Origin: an uncultured Bacteroidales bacterium
GTDB lineage: Bacteria; Bacteroidota; Bacteroidia; Bacteroidales; Paludibacteraceae
DNA length: 64,000 nucleotides
Direction of reading: 5' to 3'
Assembly (NCBI GenBank): GCA_937916355.1
Contig: CALFTM010000062.1
Span: forward strand, 1 to 64,000
Below the pieces are notes generated by a model that was not told where the DNA came from, did not search any database, and saw only the letters and a list, made by a program, of their open reading frames with translations. The position numbers and the translations under genes are program-made. Numbering within the stretch: the first letter of the stretch is position 1; each line of letters opens with the position of its first letter. Of the stretch, positions 47,834-55,930 are shown piece by piece.

Positions 47834-47857
47834 AGGAGGAATGCGCACACTCCTCCT
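47834..47857 (-). terminator. Possible weak terminator of the greA-HIT pair
   Basis: The 7-bp stem AGGAGGA/TCCTCCT with a 10-nt loop is followed on the minus strand by TCTTGTTGCTT. It lies between the HIT stop and the DUF4271 start. The Shine-Dalgarno-like strand may instead be the ribosome-binding site of the next gene. Confidence 0.3.
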
Positions 47858-47869
47858 GACTATAATTTT

Positions 47870-48265
47870 CTATAAACGCACTTTTGCACTGATTTGCTCC
47901 GCAATACTAATCATCTCCTCTTGTGAAAAACTCTTTTTGTTCGCAAAATTGAGGTCTCCCTCATTTTGAATCGGAATCAAATGGATGTGGGTATGCGGCA
48001 CTTCCAGCCCCATGACCGCAACAGAAATCCTTTTACAAGGCACAACCTCCTCAATCGCCAAAGCTACTTTTTTTGCAAAAACCATCAAGTCGCCAACTGT
48101 CTCATCATCCAATCGGAAAATATAATCCTCCTCCACTTTGGGGATGACCAAGGTATGTCCCTTTTGCACAGGATTTATATCCAAAAAAGCAAAGAATCTC
48201 TCATCTTCTGCTATTTTGTAACACGGGATTTCCCCATTTACAATCTTTGTGAATATTGTAGCCAT
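47870..48265 (-). CDS. HIT family protein (histidine triad nucleotide-binding)
   Basis: A 131-residue histidine-triad hydrolase. The catalytic triad is in VPHTHIHLIPI near residues 95-105, and ATIFTKIVNGEIPCYKIAED and LDINPVQKGHTLVIPK are family-typical. It probably hydrolyses nucleoside phosphoramidates or dinucleotides. It starts 5 bp after greA, a common pairing in Bacteroidetes. Confidence 0.94.
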   Translation of the reverse strand: MATIFTKIVNGEIPCYKIAEDERFFAFLDINPVQKGHTLVIPKVEEDYIFRLDDETVGDLMVFAKKVALAIEEVVPCKRISVAVMGLEVPHTHIHLIPIQNEGDLNFANKKSFSQEEMISIAEQISAKVRL

Positions 48266-48270
48266 TTGAA

Positions 48271-48744
48271 TTAGATTGAAATTTCTACTATTTCAAAAGG
48301 GATTTTACCTGCTGGCACGGATACCTCAACCACGTCGCCTTTCTTATGCCCCATGAGAGCCTTGGCGATGGGTGTTCCGACGGACAATTTACCCTCTTTA
48401 AGATTTGCCTCATGTTCAGAAACCAAGGTATAGGTCATCTCCGCTCCGTTTTTGGTGTTACGGATCTTCACCTTGTTGAGAATCTGAACCACATCTGTAT
48501 TGAGACGCGACGAGTCTATGATTTTTGCGTAAAGGATCTTCTCTTTCAAAAGGGAAATCTTTCCCTCCAACAGTCCTTGCGCTTCTTTTGCTGCATCATA
48601 CTCGGCATTCTCAGACAGGTCGCCTTTGTCACGAGCCTCCGCAATCTGCTTTGAAATATTCGGTCTTTCTACCGTCTCCAAATGCTTCAACTCTTCCAAC
48701 ATTTTATTGTAACCTTCTTCGGTTACGTAAGAAACTGCTGCCAT
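48271..48744 (-). CDS. greA: Transcription elongation factor GreA
   Basis: A 157-residue Gre factor that rescues backtracked RNA polymerase by stimulating transcript cleavage. The coiled coil carries the acidic tip in RDKGDLSENAEYDAAKEAQG. The C-terminal FKBP-like domain shows VGTPIAKALMGHKKGDVVEV and VPAGKIPFEIVEI. It is preceded by a well-formed TTTG-N20-TATCTTTG promoter and a leader of about 155 nt. Confidence 0.97.
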   Translation of the reverse strand: MAAVSYVTEEGYNKMLEELKHLETVERPNISKQIAEARDKGDLSENAEYDAAKEAQGLLEGKISLLKEKILYAKIIDSSRLNTDVVQILNKVKIRNTKNGAEMTYTLVSEHEANLKEGKLSVGTPIAKALMGHKKGDVVEVSVPAGKIPFEIVEISI

Positions 48745-48909
48745 AATTACTTTTTATTTTTTTTTAATTTATTCTAAATTAACTTGGATAGCCTCTTCTT
48801 TTCATCCTACATCCACCAATCTGAAAATTCATAAAATAAATAGAATCCCAGCCTTAAGACCAGAACTCTATCAAAACCTCATCGTACAAGAAGTATGCTA
48901 TCTCTTTTG

Positions 48910-48941
48910 CAAAGATAGTCTAAAACTTCTACTAAACCAAA
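48910..48941 (-). promoter_or_regulatory. Promoter for greA-HIT (-33 and -7 elements)
   Basis: TTTG (48941-48938) and TATCTTTG (48917-48910) on the minus strand are separated by 20 bp, close to the Bacteroidetes consensus TTTG-N19/20-TAnnTTTG. Confidence 0.65.
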
Positions 48942-49020
48942 GAAGTTTCATTTTTTTTTGGGAACGTCCATTCTGAAACACCCCGAAACCCATATTGGCA
49001 AATGCCATAATTATGGGTTG

Positions 49021-49380
49021 TCATTGGGAACAGAATTTTTTAACGAGGGAAGATATTTGTTCGCACTTCTGGGCTAACTCATCCGACAAATCCTTCTTTT
49101 TTAACTCTTCTATCGCCACACCTATATTGCAGACAATCTCCCCGAAGGTACTTCCACAGAAGGCATCCCGCAGAGTGTCCGCCTCCTTAACCAGATCATT
49201 GGCTTGCAGTTGCCCCCGTAGATCATTGGCTTCTTTATAAATCTCCTCCAAATCATTGGTCGCAGTACGAGGCCGGTCACTACACAAACGTTTCAACCGC
49301 TCCAACCGCTTCTTCTTCTCCCAAGCAACCTTCTTTTGCTCAAAATCCTCTTTTTTCTTCTCTAAATAATTATCTGCCAT
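49021..49380 (-). CDS. Hypothetical coiled-coil protein
   Basis: About 119 residues from the ATG at 49380, chosen over a TTG at 49407. It starts with a long charged helix (ADNYLEKKKEDFEQKKVAWE) followed by further helical segments (LEEIYKEANDLRGQLQANDL, AIEELKKKDLSDELAQKCEQ). It has no signal peptide or membrane segment. It lies 43 bp after the DUF2027-Smr gene on the same strand. I do not recognise a family. A structural or partner role for its neighbour is only a guess. Confidence 0.65.
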   Translation of the reverse strand: MADNYLEKKKEDFEQKKVAWEKKKRLERLKRLCSDRPRTATNDLEEIYKEANDLRGQLQANDLVKEADTLRDAFCGSTFGEIVCNIGVAIEELKKKDLSDELAQKCEQISSLVKKFCSQ

Positions 49381-49423
49381 GTCAACTCTTAATAATATCC
49401 AGCACAACCAAAACCCAGCACGC

Positions 49424-50473
49424 TCACTTTATCGTCACCATGGTCGCACCATACCCATACTCTTGGAAGGAGGCATCCTGCACATAGCAGGTGACATACT
49501 TCAGTTTCAACTGTTTCAACAGTTCCTTCCTCAACACCCCGTTGCCTTTACCATGGATGAAAACAATCTTCTGACCTTTTTTCTTCAAGTTCTCATTCAT
49601 GACTTGATGGAAGGTGTCAACCTGATATTGCAACAGGTCGCCTGAGGACATGCCATTGATGTTGTCCAACAACTGGTGGATGTGTAAATCTTTTACGATA
49701 ATGTCTGATTGAGAATTACTTTTCTTGGAGATTTTGGCTGGGAAGACCGTCTCCTTCTGACGCACGATTTTTTCCAGATCCTCCTCTTCCATCACCGACC
49801 CTATCGGATTATCATTCTTAACGAGCGGATAAACCAAGGCGTTTTCATCAAAATAGTCATTCTCCACAAAACAGTGGAGTTTGAAGAACTTCACGGCATT
49901 CACTTTCAGCTGGACATCATAAACCGGCTTCAAATGGTAGGGCTTATTCTCTTTCAACGCCATCAACTGAACTCTTACCACCTCCCAATCATTCAACTCC
50001 TCTCTTTTAATCTCTTGCAAGATGATTTTGGTGTTCGGTTGAATGAACCCTATCTTCCTGCTTATGAATTTCGTCCCTGAATGGGTCGCAATATTGTAAC
50101 ATAGGTAATAGTTGCTGTCATTCACCAGATAGGCATCGAAGTCCGTCGTCGACAGAACTTTCGCATTTTGAGGCAAGAAAGCCAAAAACACATTCAAGAT
50201 TTCACCCTCCGGAGTCTCCTCCTGCGGCACATAATCATCTTCCTCCTTCTCCTTTTCAACAAATTCGGAGAGGGTCTCCACCGGTTTTTCTCTCTTTTTC
50301 TCTTGGGTGTGCACTTTAGAATCGCTCTCCACCACCACACACTCTCTCGCCAACGTAGGCACATCAAAACCATCATCGTCGGTGACCATCACCAACTCAC
50401 GGCTGACTATCTTCGACACGACCCCACCGCCTGTCGCATTCAAAAATCTAACTCTATCTCCAACTTTTACCAT
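49424..50473 (-). CDS. DUF2027 domain-containing protein with C-terminal Smr domain
   Basis: About 349 residues from the ATG at 50473 (the longer frame begins with TTG). The start VKVGDRVRFLNATGGGVVSK resembles the KOW-like opening of this Bacteroidetes family, followed by an acidic linker (about 60-90) and a beta-rich middle. The C-terminal 80 residues are an Smr/MutS2-type nuclease domain with DLHIHQLLDN and GKKIVFIHGKGNGVLRKEL in the form QKIVFIHGKGNGVLRKELL. RNA or DNA cutting is likely from the domain, but the target is unknown. Confidence 0.85.
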   Translation of the reverse strand: MVKVGDRVRFLNATGGGVVSKIVSRELVMVTDDDGFDVPTLARECVVVESDSKVHTQEKKREKPVETLSEFVEKEKEEDDYVPQEETPEGEILNVFLAFLPQNAKVLSTTDFDAYLVNDSNYYLCYNIATHSGTKFISRKIGFIQPNTKIILQEIKREELNDWEVVRVQLMALKENKPYHLKPVYDVQLKVNAVKFFKLHCFVENDYFDENALVYPLVKNDNPIGSVMEEEDLEKIVRQKETVFPAKISKKSNSQSDIIVKDLHIHQLLDNINGMSSGDLLQYQVDTFHQVMNENLKKKGQKIVFIHGKGNGVLRKELLKQLKLKYVTCYVQDASFQEYGYGATMVTIK

Positions 50474-50514
50474 AACATTCTTCAAATTACTTCTATGAAT
50501 AGCGCAAAGTTCAT

Positions 50515-50522
50515 TATTTTTG
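50515..50522 (+). promoter_or_regulatory. -7 promoter element for the queA-like gene
   Basis: TATTTTTG matches TAnnTTTG and lies 30 bp before the ATG. Confidence 0.45.
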
Positions 50523-50552
50523 CAGATAATAAAAAATGAATCAGTATAAAAA

Positions 50553-51785
50553 ATGCAAACGAGAAGAAATTTTAATCCTCAAGAGATCTCCACAAAAGAT
50601 TTTTCATACGAACTTCCGGATGAGCGAATCGCAAAATTCCCTTTAGAGAAAAGGGACGAATCAAAATTGCTCCTTTTTAAAAATGGGACAATCGGACAAA
50701 CCGTTTTTAAGAATTTGCACGACCATCTGGCGGAAGATGAACTGCTTGTCTGCAACAATACGCGCGTGATTCAGGCGCGACTGATTTTCCACAAAGAGAC
50801 GGGGGCACGCATTGAAGTCTTTTGCCTCGAACCTGTTTCGCCTCACGACTACCAACTAACTTTCCAAACGACCCAAGAATGTACATGGAAATGTATGGTC
50901 GGAAACGCCAGCAAATGGAAAAACGGAACTTTCTTAGAAAAAAAGATCAATGTAGATGGCAAAGAACTTTCTGTCAAGGCGGAAAAGCTTGAAGTGGTGG
51001 GAAATTCTTACCACGTGCGCTTCTTTTGGGAGAATCCCAATGTGACTTTCGCTTCCATATTGGACGCTTTAGGGGTGCTTCCCATTCCTCCATACCTAAA
51101 TCGGGAGACCATCGAAAAGGATAAAATCACCTACCAGACGGTATACTCCAAAATCAAAGGCTCTGTAGCTGCCCCTACCGCAGGACTCCATTTCACGGAG
51201 GAGGTCTTTGCTCAACTGAGAAATAAAAACATTTCGACAGAAGAGGTGACACTTCATGTGGGAGCAGGAACTTTCCAACCTGTAAAATCGGACACCATCG
51301 GAGGGCATACCATGCACTCGGAATGGATCTCCGTCAAAAAGGAGGTCATCGAAAGACTAAGAGAAAAAGGGAAAGTCATCGCCGTCGGCACCACCTCCGT
51401 CCGCACGTTGGAGAGTCTATATTACATCGGTCGAATCATTCTCGAACGCCCCGACATTTCCGAAAACGAACTGAAAGTAACCCAATGGATGTCCTACGAA
51501 ATGACGGAACAAGTCTCCACAGAAGAGTCTCTCGATGCCATTTTGAGCTACATGGAGAGGAATCAGCTGGAAGTGTTATGCGCAGACACCCAAATCATCA
51601 TCGTCCCCGGCTACCAATTTCACATCGTAAAAGCGATCATCACCAATTTCCATCAGCCACAAAGCACGCTATTGTTGCTAATCTCCGCATTTGTGGGAGA
51701 AAAATGGAAGGAGATCTACGACTACGCCATGCGCAACGAGTTCCGCTTCCTCAGTTATGGGGACAGTTCTCTACTTATGCCCTAA
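50553..51785 (+). CDS. queA: S-adenosylmethionine:tRNA ribosyltransferase-isomerase (QueA-like)
   Basis: A 410-residue QueA-family enzyme, which moves the ribosyl part of SAM to preQ1 in tRNA to form epoxyqueuosine. Seen are FSYELPDERIAKFPLEKRDE, LLVCNNTRVIQARLIFHKET, the SVAAPTAGLHFTEEVFAQL motif, EEVTLHVGAGTFQPVKSD, HTMHSEWI and VIAVGTTSVRTLESL. It is about 55 residues longer than E. coli QueA, with extra sequence between the GTTSVRTLES motif and NFHQPQSTLLLLISAFVG. It may be the longer paralogue found in Bacteroidetes, so activity on tRNA is likely but not certain. Confidence 0.88.
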   Translation: MQTRRNFNPQEISTKDFSYELPDERIAKFPLEKRDESKLLLFKNGTIGQTVFKNLHDHLAEDELLVCNNTRVIQARLIFHKETGARIEVFCLEPVSPHDYQLTFQTTQECTWKCMVGNASKWKNGTFLEKKINVDGKELSVKAEKLEVVGNSYHVRFFWENPNVTFASILDALGVLPIPPYLNRETIEKDKITYQTVYSKIKGSVAAPTAGLHFTEEVFAQLRNKNISTEEVTLHVGAGTFQPVKSDTIGGHTMHSEWISVKKEVIERLREKGKVIAVGTTSVRTLESLYYIGRIILERPDISENELKVTQWMSYEMTEQVSTEESLDAILSYMERNQLEVLCADTQIIIVPGYQFHIVKAIITNFHQPQSTLLLLISAFVGEKWKEIYDYAMRNEFRFLSYGDSSLLMP

Positions 51786-51788
51786 CCA

Positions 51789-52337
51789 CTACAAAAAGAA
51801 GAAGCCGACCCCCCCAGCAACCACAATGATCCACATCGGATTCACTTTGAAGAAGTGCAACGCCACAAAGGAGACGATGAATATCAAAACCGAAAGGTTG
51901 TTGCCTTCTGAGAAGTCCCAACTGAAATCGCAGAAATTCTCTCTGTTCATCAGCAACAATGCGGCAGCCAAGATCAGTCCGCCCAATATCGGACGCAAGC
52001 CCGACATCACCGCCTGCACATACTTATTGTCCTTGTTGTTAAAAAAGAACTTCACCACCAAAATCATCAGCAAGACGGATGGCAAACAAAGCGAGAATGT
52101 CGCAACTGCCGCCCCCGGTATTCCTGCCACCACATAACCCACATAGGTCGCAGTGTTGATGGAGACCGGACCGGGAGTCATTTGGGAAATCGCAATCATA
52201 TCGGAAAACTCCGTGACACTCATCCATCCAAAATGGTCCACCACCTCAAATTGTATAAGGGAAATCATCGCATAACCACCACCGAACCCCAAGAGTCCGA
52301 TTTTAAAAAAAACATACACCAATTCCAGAAAAACCAT
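51789..52337 (-). CDS. Chromate transporter family protein, half 2
   Basis: A 182-residue polytopic membrane protein of the CHR family with FFKIGLLGFGGGYAMISLIQ and MTPGPVSINTATYVGYVVAG. It is a half-length (short-chain) protein paired with the neighbouring paralogue 4 bp upstream. The two halves together correspond to the long CHR proteins. Chromate export is the family name, but the natural substrate in anaerobes is uncertain. It meets the queA-like gene tail-to-tail with 3 bp between. Confidence 0.88.
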   Translation of the reverse strand: MVFLELVYVFFKIGLLGFGGGYAMISLIQFEVVDHFGWMSVTEFSDMIAISQMTPGPVSINTATYVGYVVAGIPGAAVATFSLCLPSVLLMILVVKFFFNNKDNKYVQAVMSGLRPILGGLILAAALLLMNRENFCDFSWDFSEGNNLSVLIFIVSFVALHFFKVNPMWIIVVAGGVGFFFL

Positions 52338-52341
52338 ACGA

Positions 52342-52908
52342 CTACTTCTTTTTCATTTGACGACAAGTCGACACATAACAATACAACAACGAGAAGAGAA
52401 TCACCGCCGAAATCACCCAAATAGGATTCACTTTAAAATAGAATATCAAAAACGCAGCCACCAACGGCAAGGCGATATTCTTCCACGAGACACCCTCTTT
52501 AAAAATTAAATTCACCGCCGGAGAGAGAATCAAAGCGACCACGCACGGACGTATGCCACGGAAGAGACGCTCCACATACTCATTCTCCCTCACCTCCATG
52601 AAAAACATCGCAATTAGCAATATGGCGATGAAGGAAGGAAGAGCCGCCCCCAACATCGAGAAGAACGCTCCGCTCTTCCCTCTCAACTTATGACCTACAT
52701 ACAATGCCGTATTTATCGCGAACACTCCCGGCAAAGTCTGCGCAACCGCAATCAGATCCCAAAACTCCTCTTTTCCTAAATACCCTTTTTTTGTAACAAT
52801 CTTCATCTCAACCATAGAGAGCATGGCATAACCACCCCCCAATGTGAAGGCTCCAATCTGGAAAAAGATTAAAAATAGTTCAAAAAGACCTACTCTTTTT
52901 TCTTTCAT
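52342..52908 (-). CDS. Chromate transporter family protein, half 1
   Basis: About 188 residues from the ATG at 52908 (the longer frame starts with TTG). It shows the same family pattern as its partner: FFQIGAFTLGGGYAMLSMVE, AQTLPGVFAINTALYVGHKL and GAALPSFIAILLIAMFF. Five to six hydrophobic helices. Paired CHR halves are thought to work as a heterodimer with opposite membrane orientation. It is the last core gene before the accessory island. Confidence 0.88.
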   Translation of the reverse strand: MKEKRVGLFELFLIFFQIGAFTLGGGYAMLSMVEMKIVTKKGYLGKEEFWDLIAVAQTLPGVFAINTALYVGHKLRGKSGAFFSMLGAALPSFIAILLIAMFFMEVRENEYVERLFRGIRPCVVALILSPAVNLIFKEGVSWKNIALPLVAAFLIFYFKVNPIWVISAVILFSLLYCYVSTCRQMKKK

Positions 52909-53296
52909 ACTCTTTTCTATAATAATTCTAAAAAAAACATTTTGCGACACACCCCACAATTACCACAACACAAATTCGTCTTCCACATGAACTGCCTCCA
53001 AAACGAGTGCAAAGATATAAATTCAGTCTCTATTTCAGATGAAAAAAATATCGTTTTGGGGTTGTTCGTTTTTTTTATTACTGTCCACTAAAAGTAAAAA
53101 AAAGAAAAAATTAGGACTGATTCCATAAAAGGTTTCAGCCCTTTTGGGTTATTTTTGTATGGGCAAAAAAAATTAAATAACCGTGGGCAAAATAGTAAAA
53201 TGTGACGTGTCTTATTAGGACTCATCCACTTTGTTAGACCATTTGTCCGAATGTTGATAAATTTATTGGATAACATCGGGCAAATAGTCTTGTATT
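52909..53296. other. Left junction of the accessory island, no supported gene
   Basis: A 388-bp AT-rich stretch with short repeats: TTAGGACT at about 53111 and 53217, and GGGCAAA at about 53162, 53184 and 53278. A frame on the plus strand after GGGCAAAATAG reads like a decayed start of a coding region with several stops. It may be the worn end of a mobile element, but I cannot name it. Confidence 0.35.
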
Positions 53297-54331
53297 TTAT
53301 TCTTTAGGACCTTCCTCAAAAGGAAGAGCATCCATAAACCTATCGAAATCACTTTGGAATAGGCGGTCTTGTATGATACGATACTTTTCAAACTCCGTTT
53401 CAGCATGTTCTTTTGCTTGTTCGGCAGACACTTGTCCTGTCGTTTGTAGAACTTCGTTACCACCAGCAGCCAAAATGGTGTCTATCTGTTTTGCCCAATC
53501 CTCCATTGTCATTGGGATATGACGTTTTGCCATTCTTTCAGCCAATTCAAGCACACCATTCACCAACTGTCCCATATCTGCCAGTTCAACCTCTTTAAGA
53601 TAGTTTTTGGCAACCACCACGTCAGTCTTTACGATTTTACCATCTGGGGCATTTTCCCAAGAAGTTAGTCCCATGTGTTCCTGCTCTGCATCAGCTCGTT
53701 CTACAATCAGTTCTGCGGCTGTACGTCCGTGAACAGCATAATGCATCTTGTTTTGCATCATCTTGAAGAATAATCGTGTGGTCGGTGCATCCCGATTGTA
53801 GTCAACGGCAGTGGCATAGATATCTGTCAGTTTTTGGTAGAATCGACGTTCCGATAGTCGAATCTCCCGTATTTCTGCTAACAGATGCTCAAAATAATCT
53901 TCGCCAAGGAACGAACCGTTCTCCATTCTTTTCTTATCCAAAACATATCCACGTATAGCAAACTCTCGCAATACGCTTGTTGCCCATTGACGGAACTGAG
54001 TTGCACGGATGCTATTCACACGATAACCTACACTAATTACAGCATCAAGGTTGTAGAACACAGTTTCTCGTTTAACCTGCCTATTACCTTCCATTCGAAC
54101 TATTTCCATTTTGGAAACAGTTCGCTCTTCTGTGAGTTCCCCTTGCTCATAAATGTTTTTAAGGTGCTTGCTTATTGCAGGTATGTTCACATCGAAAAGC
54201 ATTCCCATTGCCTTCTGTGTACACCACACTGTTTTATCTTTGTAGAACACCTCAACACCTTGTTCCTTCCCTTCAATTTGAAAGATTAGGAACTCTGCTG
54301 TGCTATTTCTTATTTCTTTACGATTTGCCAT
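53297..54331 (-). CDS. RhuM family protein
   Basis: A 344-residue protein of the virulence RhuM family, common next to restriction-modification genes. The N-terminal part (AEFLIFQIEGKEQGVEVFYK, WCTQKAMGMLFDVNIPAISK, then the RETVFYNLDAVISVGYRVNS and RATQFRQWATSVLREFAIRG segments) is the conserved RhuM core, resembling a phage-type DNA-binding/antirepressor domain. The C-terminal half contains YATAVDYNRDAPTTRLFFKM, family-typical. Molecular function is unknown; a defence or toxin role is inference from context. It lies downstream of the second methyltransferase on the same strand. Confidence 0.88.
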   Translation of the reverse strand: MANRKEIRNSTAEFLIFQIEGKEQGVEVFYKDKTVWCTQKAMGMLFDVNIPAISKHLKNIYEQGELTEERTVSKMEIVRMEGNRQVKRETVFYNLDAVISVGYRVNSIRATQFRQWATSVLREFAIRGYVLDKKRMENGSFLGEDYFEHLLAEIREIRLSERRFYQKLTDIYATAVDYNRDAPTTRLFFKMMQNKMHYAVHGRTAAELIVERADAEQEHMGLTSWENAPDGKIVKTDVVVAKNYLKEVELADMGQLVNGVLELAERMAKRHIPMTMEDWAKQIDTILAAGGNEVLQTTGQVSAEQAKEHAETEFEKYRIIQDRLFQSDFDRFMDALPFEEGPKE

Positions 54332-54429
54332 AAGTTTGTTTCTTTAAAATCAATTTCTGTATCAAATCTTCTTTTGTCATAGTACAATCTAATTATTTCT
54401 TACAAGTAAAAGACTAAATACCTTTTACA

Positions 54430-54520
54430 CTCTGTCAACAACATTCTGCAAGTTATTCAACTTGACCAGCATGAATGCCATTCGTTCATTGCCCCAATAC
54501 TTATTGAGGGTATCCTTGTA
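54430..54520 (-). pseudogene. Orphan C-terminal coding fragment after the second methyltransferase
   Basis: Directly after the methyltransferase stop, in the same frame, about 30 sense codons follow, reading YKDTLNKYWGNERMAFMLVK and then LNNLQNVVDRV before a TAA. It has no start of its own close to its beginning. It looks like the 3' tail of a lost gene, or the former end of the methyltransferase cut off by a stop. I do not recognise the family. Confidence 0.35.
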
Positions 54521-55930
54521 TTAACATAGAAGTTTATCAAGTACCGTATCTGTAAACGTTCTCCAAATCTCAAGTTTAACTTTCTTGTAGTCTTCGAATA
54601 ACTGACCGACATACTCAATCTCAAACACGAGTCGAAAATCATTCTTATCTTCTTCTAATTGTCCCTCCTTGCGAGTTCCGACCCTTGCAATCTTGATAAA
54701 ATACAAGTCCCGTATTCCCTTATTTTTCATATAAGGCATGAAATAATACAATTTATTTAAAGCTACTGTTGAAGGGAACTTCTTGCCTGTGTAATATACT
54801 TTAGCAGATCTGTCAAGATATTGGTCAATATTATCAGTTTTTACTAAACTGACAAGTACGTTCTTTGATTTATCTATGTCCAAATGAATATTGACATCTT
54901 GTTCATTCTCGACAATGCATGTTGGATATTGTTCTTTTATTTCAGCAAAATTCACTTGAGGTACTTCTAAAGTTTTTTGCAATGAACGTGTAACATGCCA
55001 CATTAATACTGGAGGTACAGCATTACCTATTGCCTTATATTGACGAATTTGCGATACTGAATCAAAACAGAAAGAATCAGGGAAAGATTGAATACGAGCA
55101 GCCTCTCTAGTTGAAAAACGTCTGTATCTCTCTCCTACCATGTAAACTGGATCTGTGCTATTAAGACTTACCTTTGCTAAATGCGCACTTATGGTGTTGC
55201 ATGGTTCAGTCAAAGACATAACACGTCCTTTGTTCATTTTTTCACGAACAGCCATCATTCCTGCCACAGCTTTTTCACTAAAAAATAATGCTTCATCATG
55301 GTTTGCTTCTTCCACAATTACATCTCCAAGTACTTTCCTCTCAGAACTTTTTACATTCATTGGATAATGAAACTTCTGAAAATCTTCAAAGTTACGAAAG
55401 CCGATAATAATAACTCTCTCTCTCTTTTGAGGCACACCATATTCCGAAGCATTTAACAATTTGTGAACAACGGTATAACCAGCATCTCTAAACTCTTTCA
55501 TTATCATCGGAAATGCCTTGCCTTTATTTGCCGATAATATACCTTTTACATTTTCTGCAATAAAGAATCTAGGTTGTCGTTCTTTGAGAATTTTTACCAT
55601 CTCAAAGAAAAGCATACCCCTTTCATCCTTATACCCCAGTCTTGGGGGATTTTGTGCAGAAATAGAGAATGACTGACAAGGAAAACCACCGATAAGCATA
55701 TCAAATTGAGGCATCTCCTCAATCTTTATATTACGAACATCATTTACTACACACTTGTGGGTAAAATTATCGTTGTATATTTTTGTACAATATTCATCAT
55801 TATCAACAGCATAGACTATTTCAAATGGATTCTTTTTATACTCCTTACCTAAATAAGAAAATCCTCCAATGATACCTAAATCCATACCGCCACATCCGCA
55901 GAATAGTGAAGCGACTTTTATCTTTTCCAT
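54521..55930 (-). CDS. DNA (cytosine-5-)-methyltransferase, copy 2
   Basis: A 469-residue C5-cytosine methyltransferase. Motif I is VASLFCGCGGMDLGI, motif IV with the catalytic Cys is LIGGFPCQSFSIS, motif VI is FFIAENVKG, motif VIII is QKRERVIIIG, and motifs IX-X are ARIQSFPDSFCF and QYKAIGNAVPPVL. Beyond motif X about 135 extra residues (from about 335) form an added domain I do not recognise. It overlaps the endonuclease gene by 13 bp. It should protect one strand or one form of the recognition site. Confidence 0.93.
   Translation of the reverse strand: MEKIKVASLFCGCGGMDLGIIGGFSYLGKEYKKNPFEIVYAVDNDEYCTKIYNDNFTHKCVVNDVRNIKIEEMPQFDMLIGGFPCQSFSISAQNPPRLGYKDERGMLFFEMVKILKERQPRFFIAENVKGILSANKGKAFPMIMKEFRDAGYTVVHKLLNASEYGVPQKRERVIIIGFRNFEDFQKFHYPMNVKSSERKVLGDVIVEEANHDEALFFSEKAVAGMMAVREKMNKGRVMSLTEPCNTISAHLAKVSLNSTDPVYMVGERYRRFSTREAARIQSFPDSFCFDSVSQIRQYKAIGNAVPPVLMWHVTRSLQKTLEVPQVNFAEIKEQYPTCIVENEQDVNIHLDIDKSKNVLVSLVKTDNIDQYLDRSAKVYYTGKKFPSTVALNKLYYFMPYMKNKGIRDLYFIKIARVGTRKEGQLEEDKNDFRLVFEIEYVGQLFEDYKKVKLEIWRTFTDTVLDKLLC

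Noticed and set aside
53088..53276. A 62-codon minus-strand frame at the island's left edge
   Set aside because: Low-complexity, Phe- and Lys-rich translation of AT-rich DNA without a clear start signal or recognisable family.
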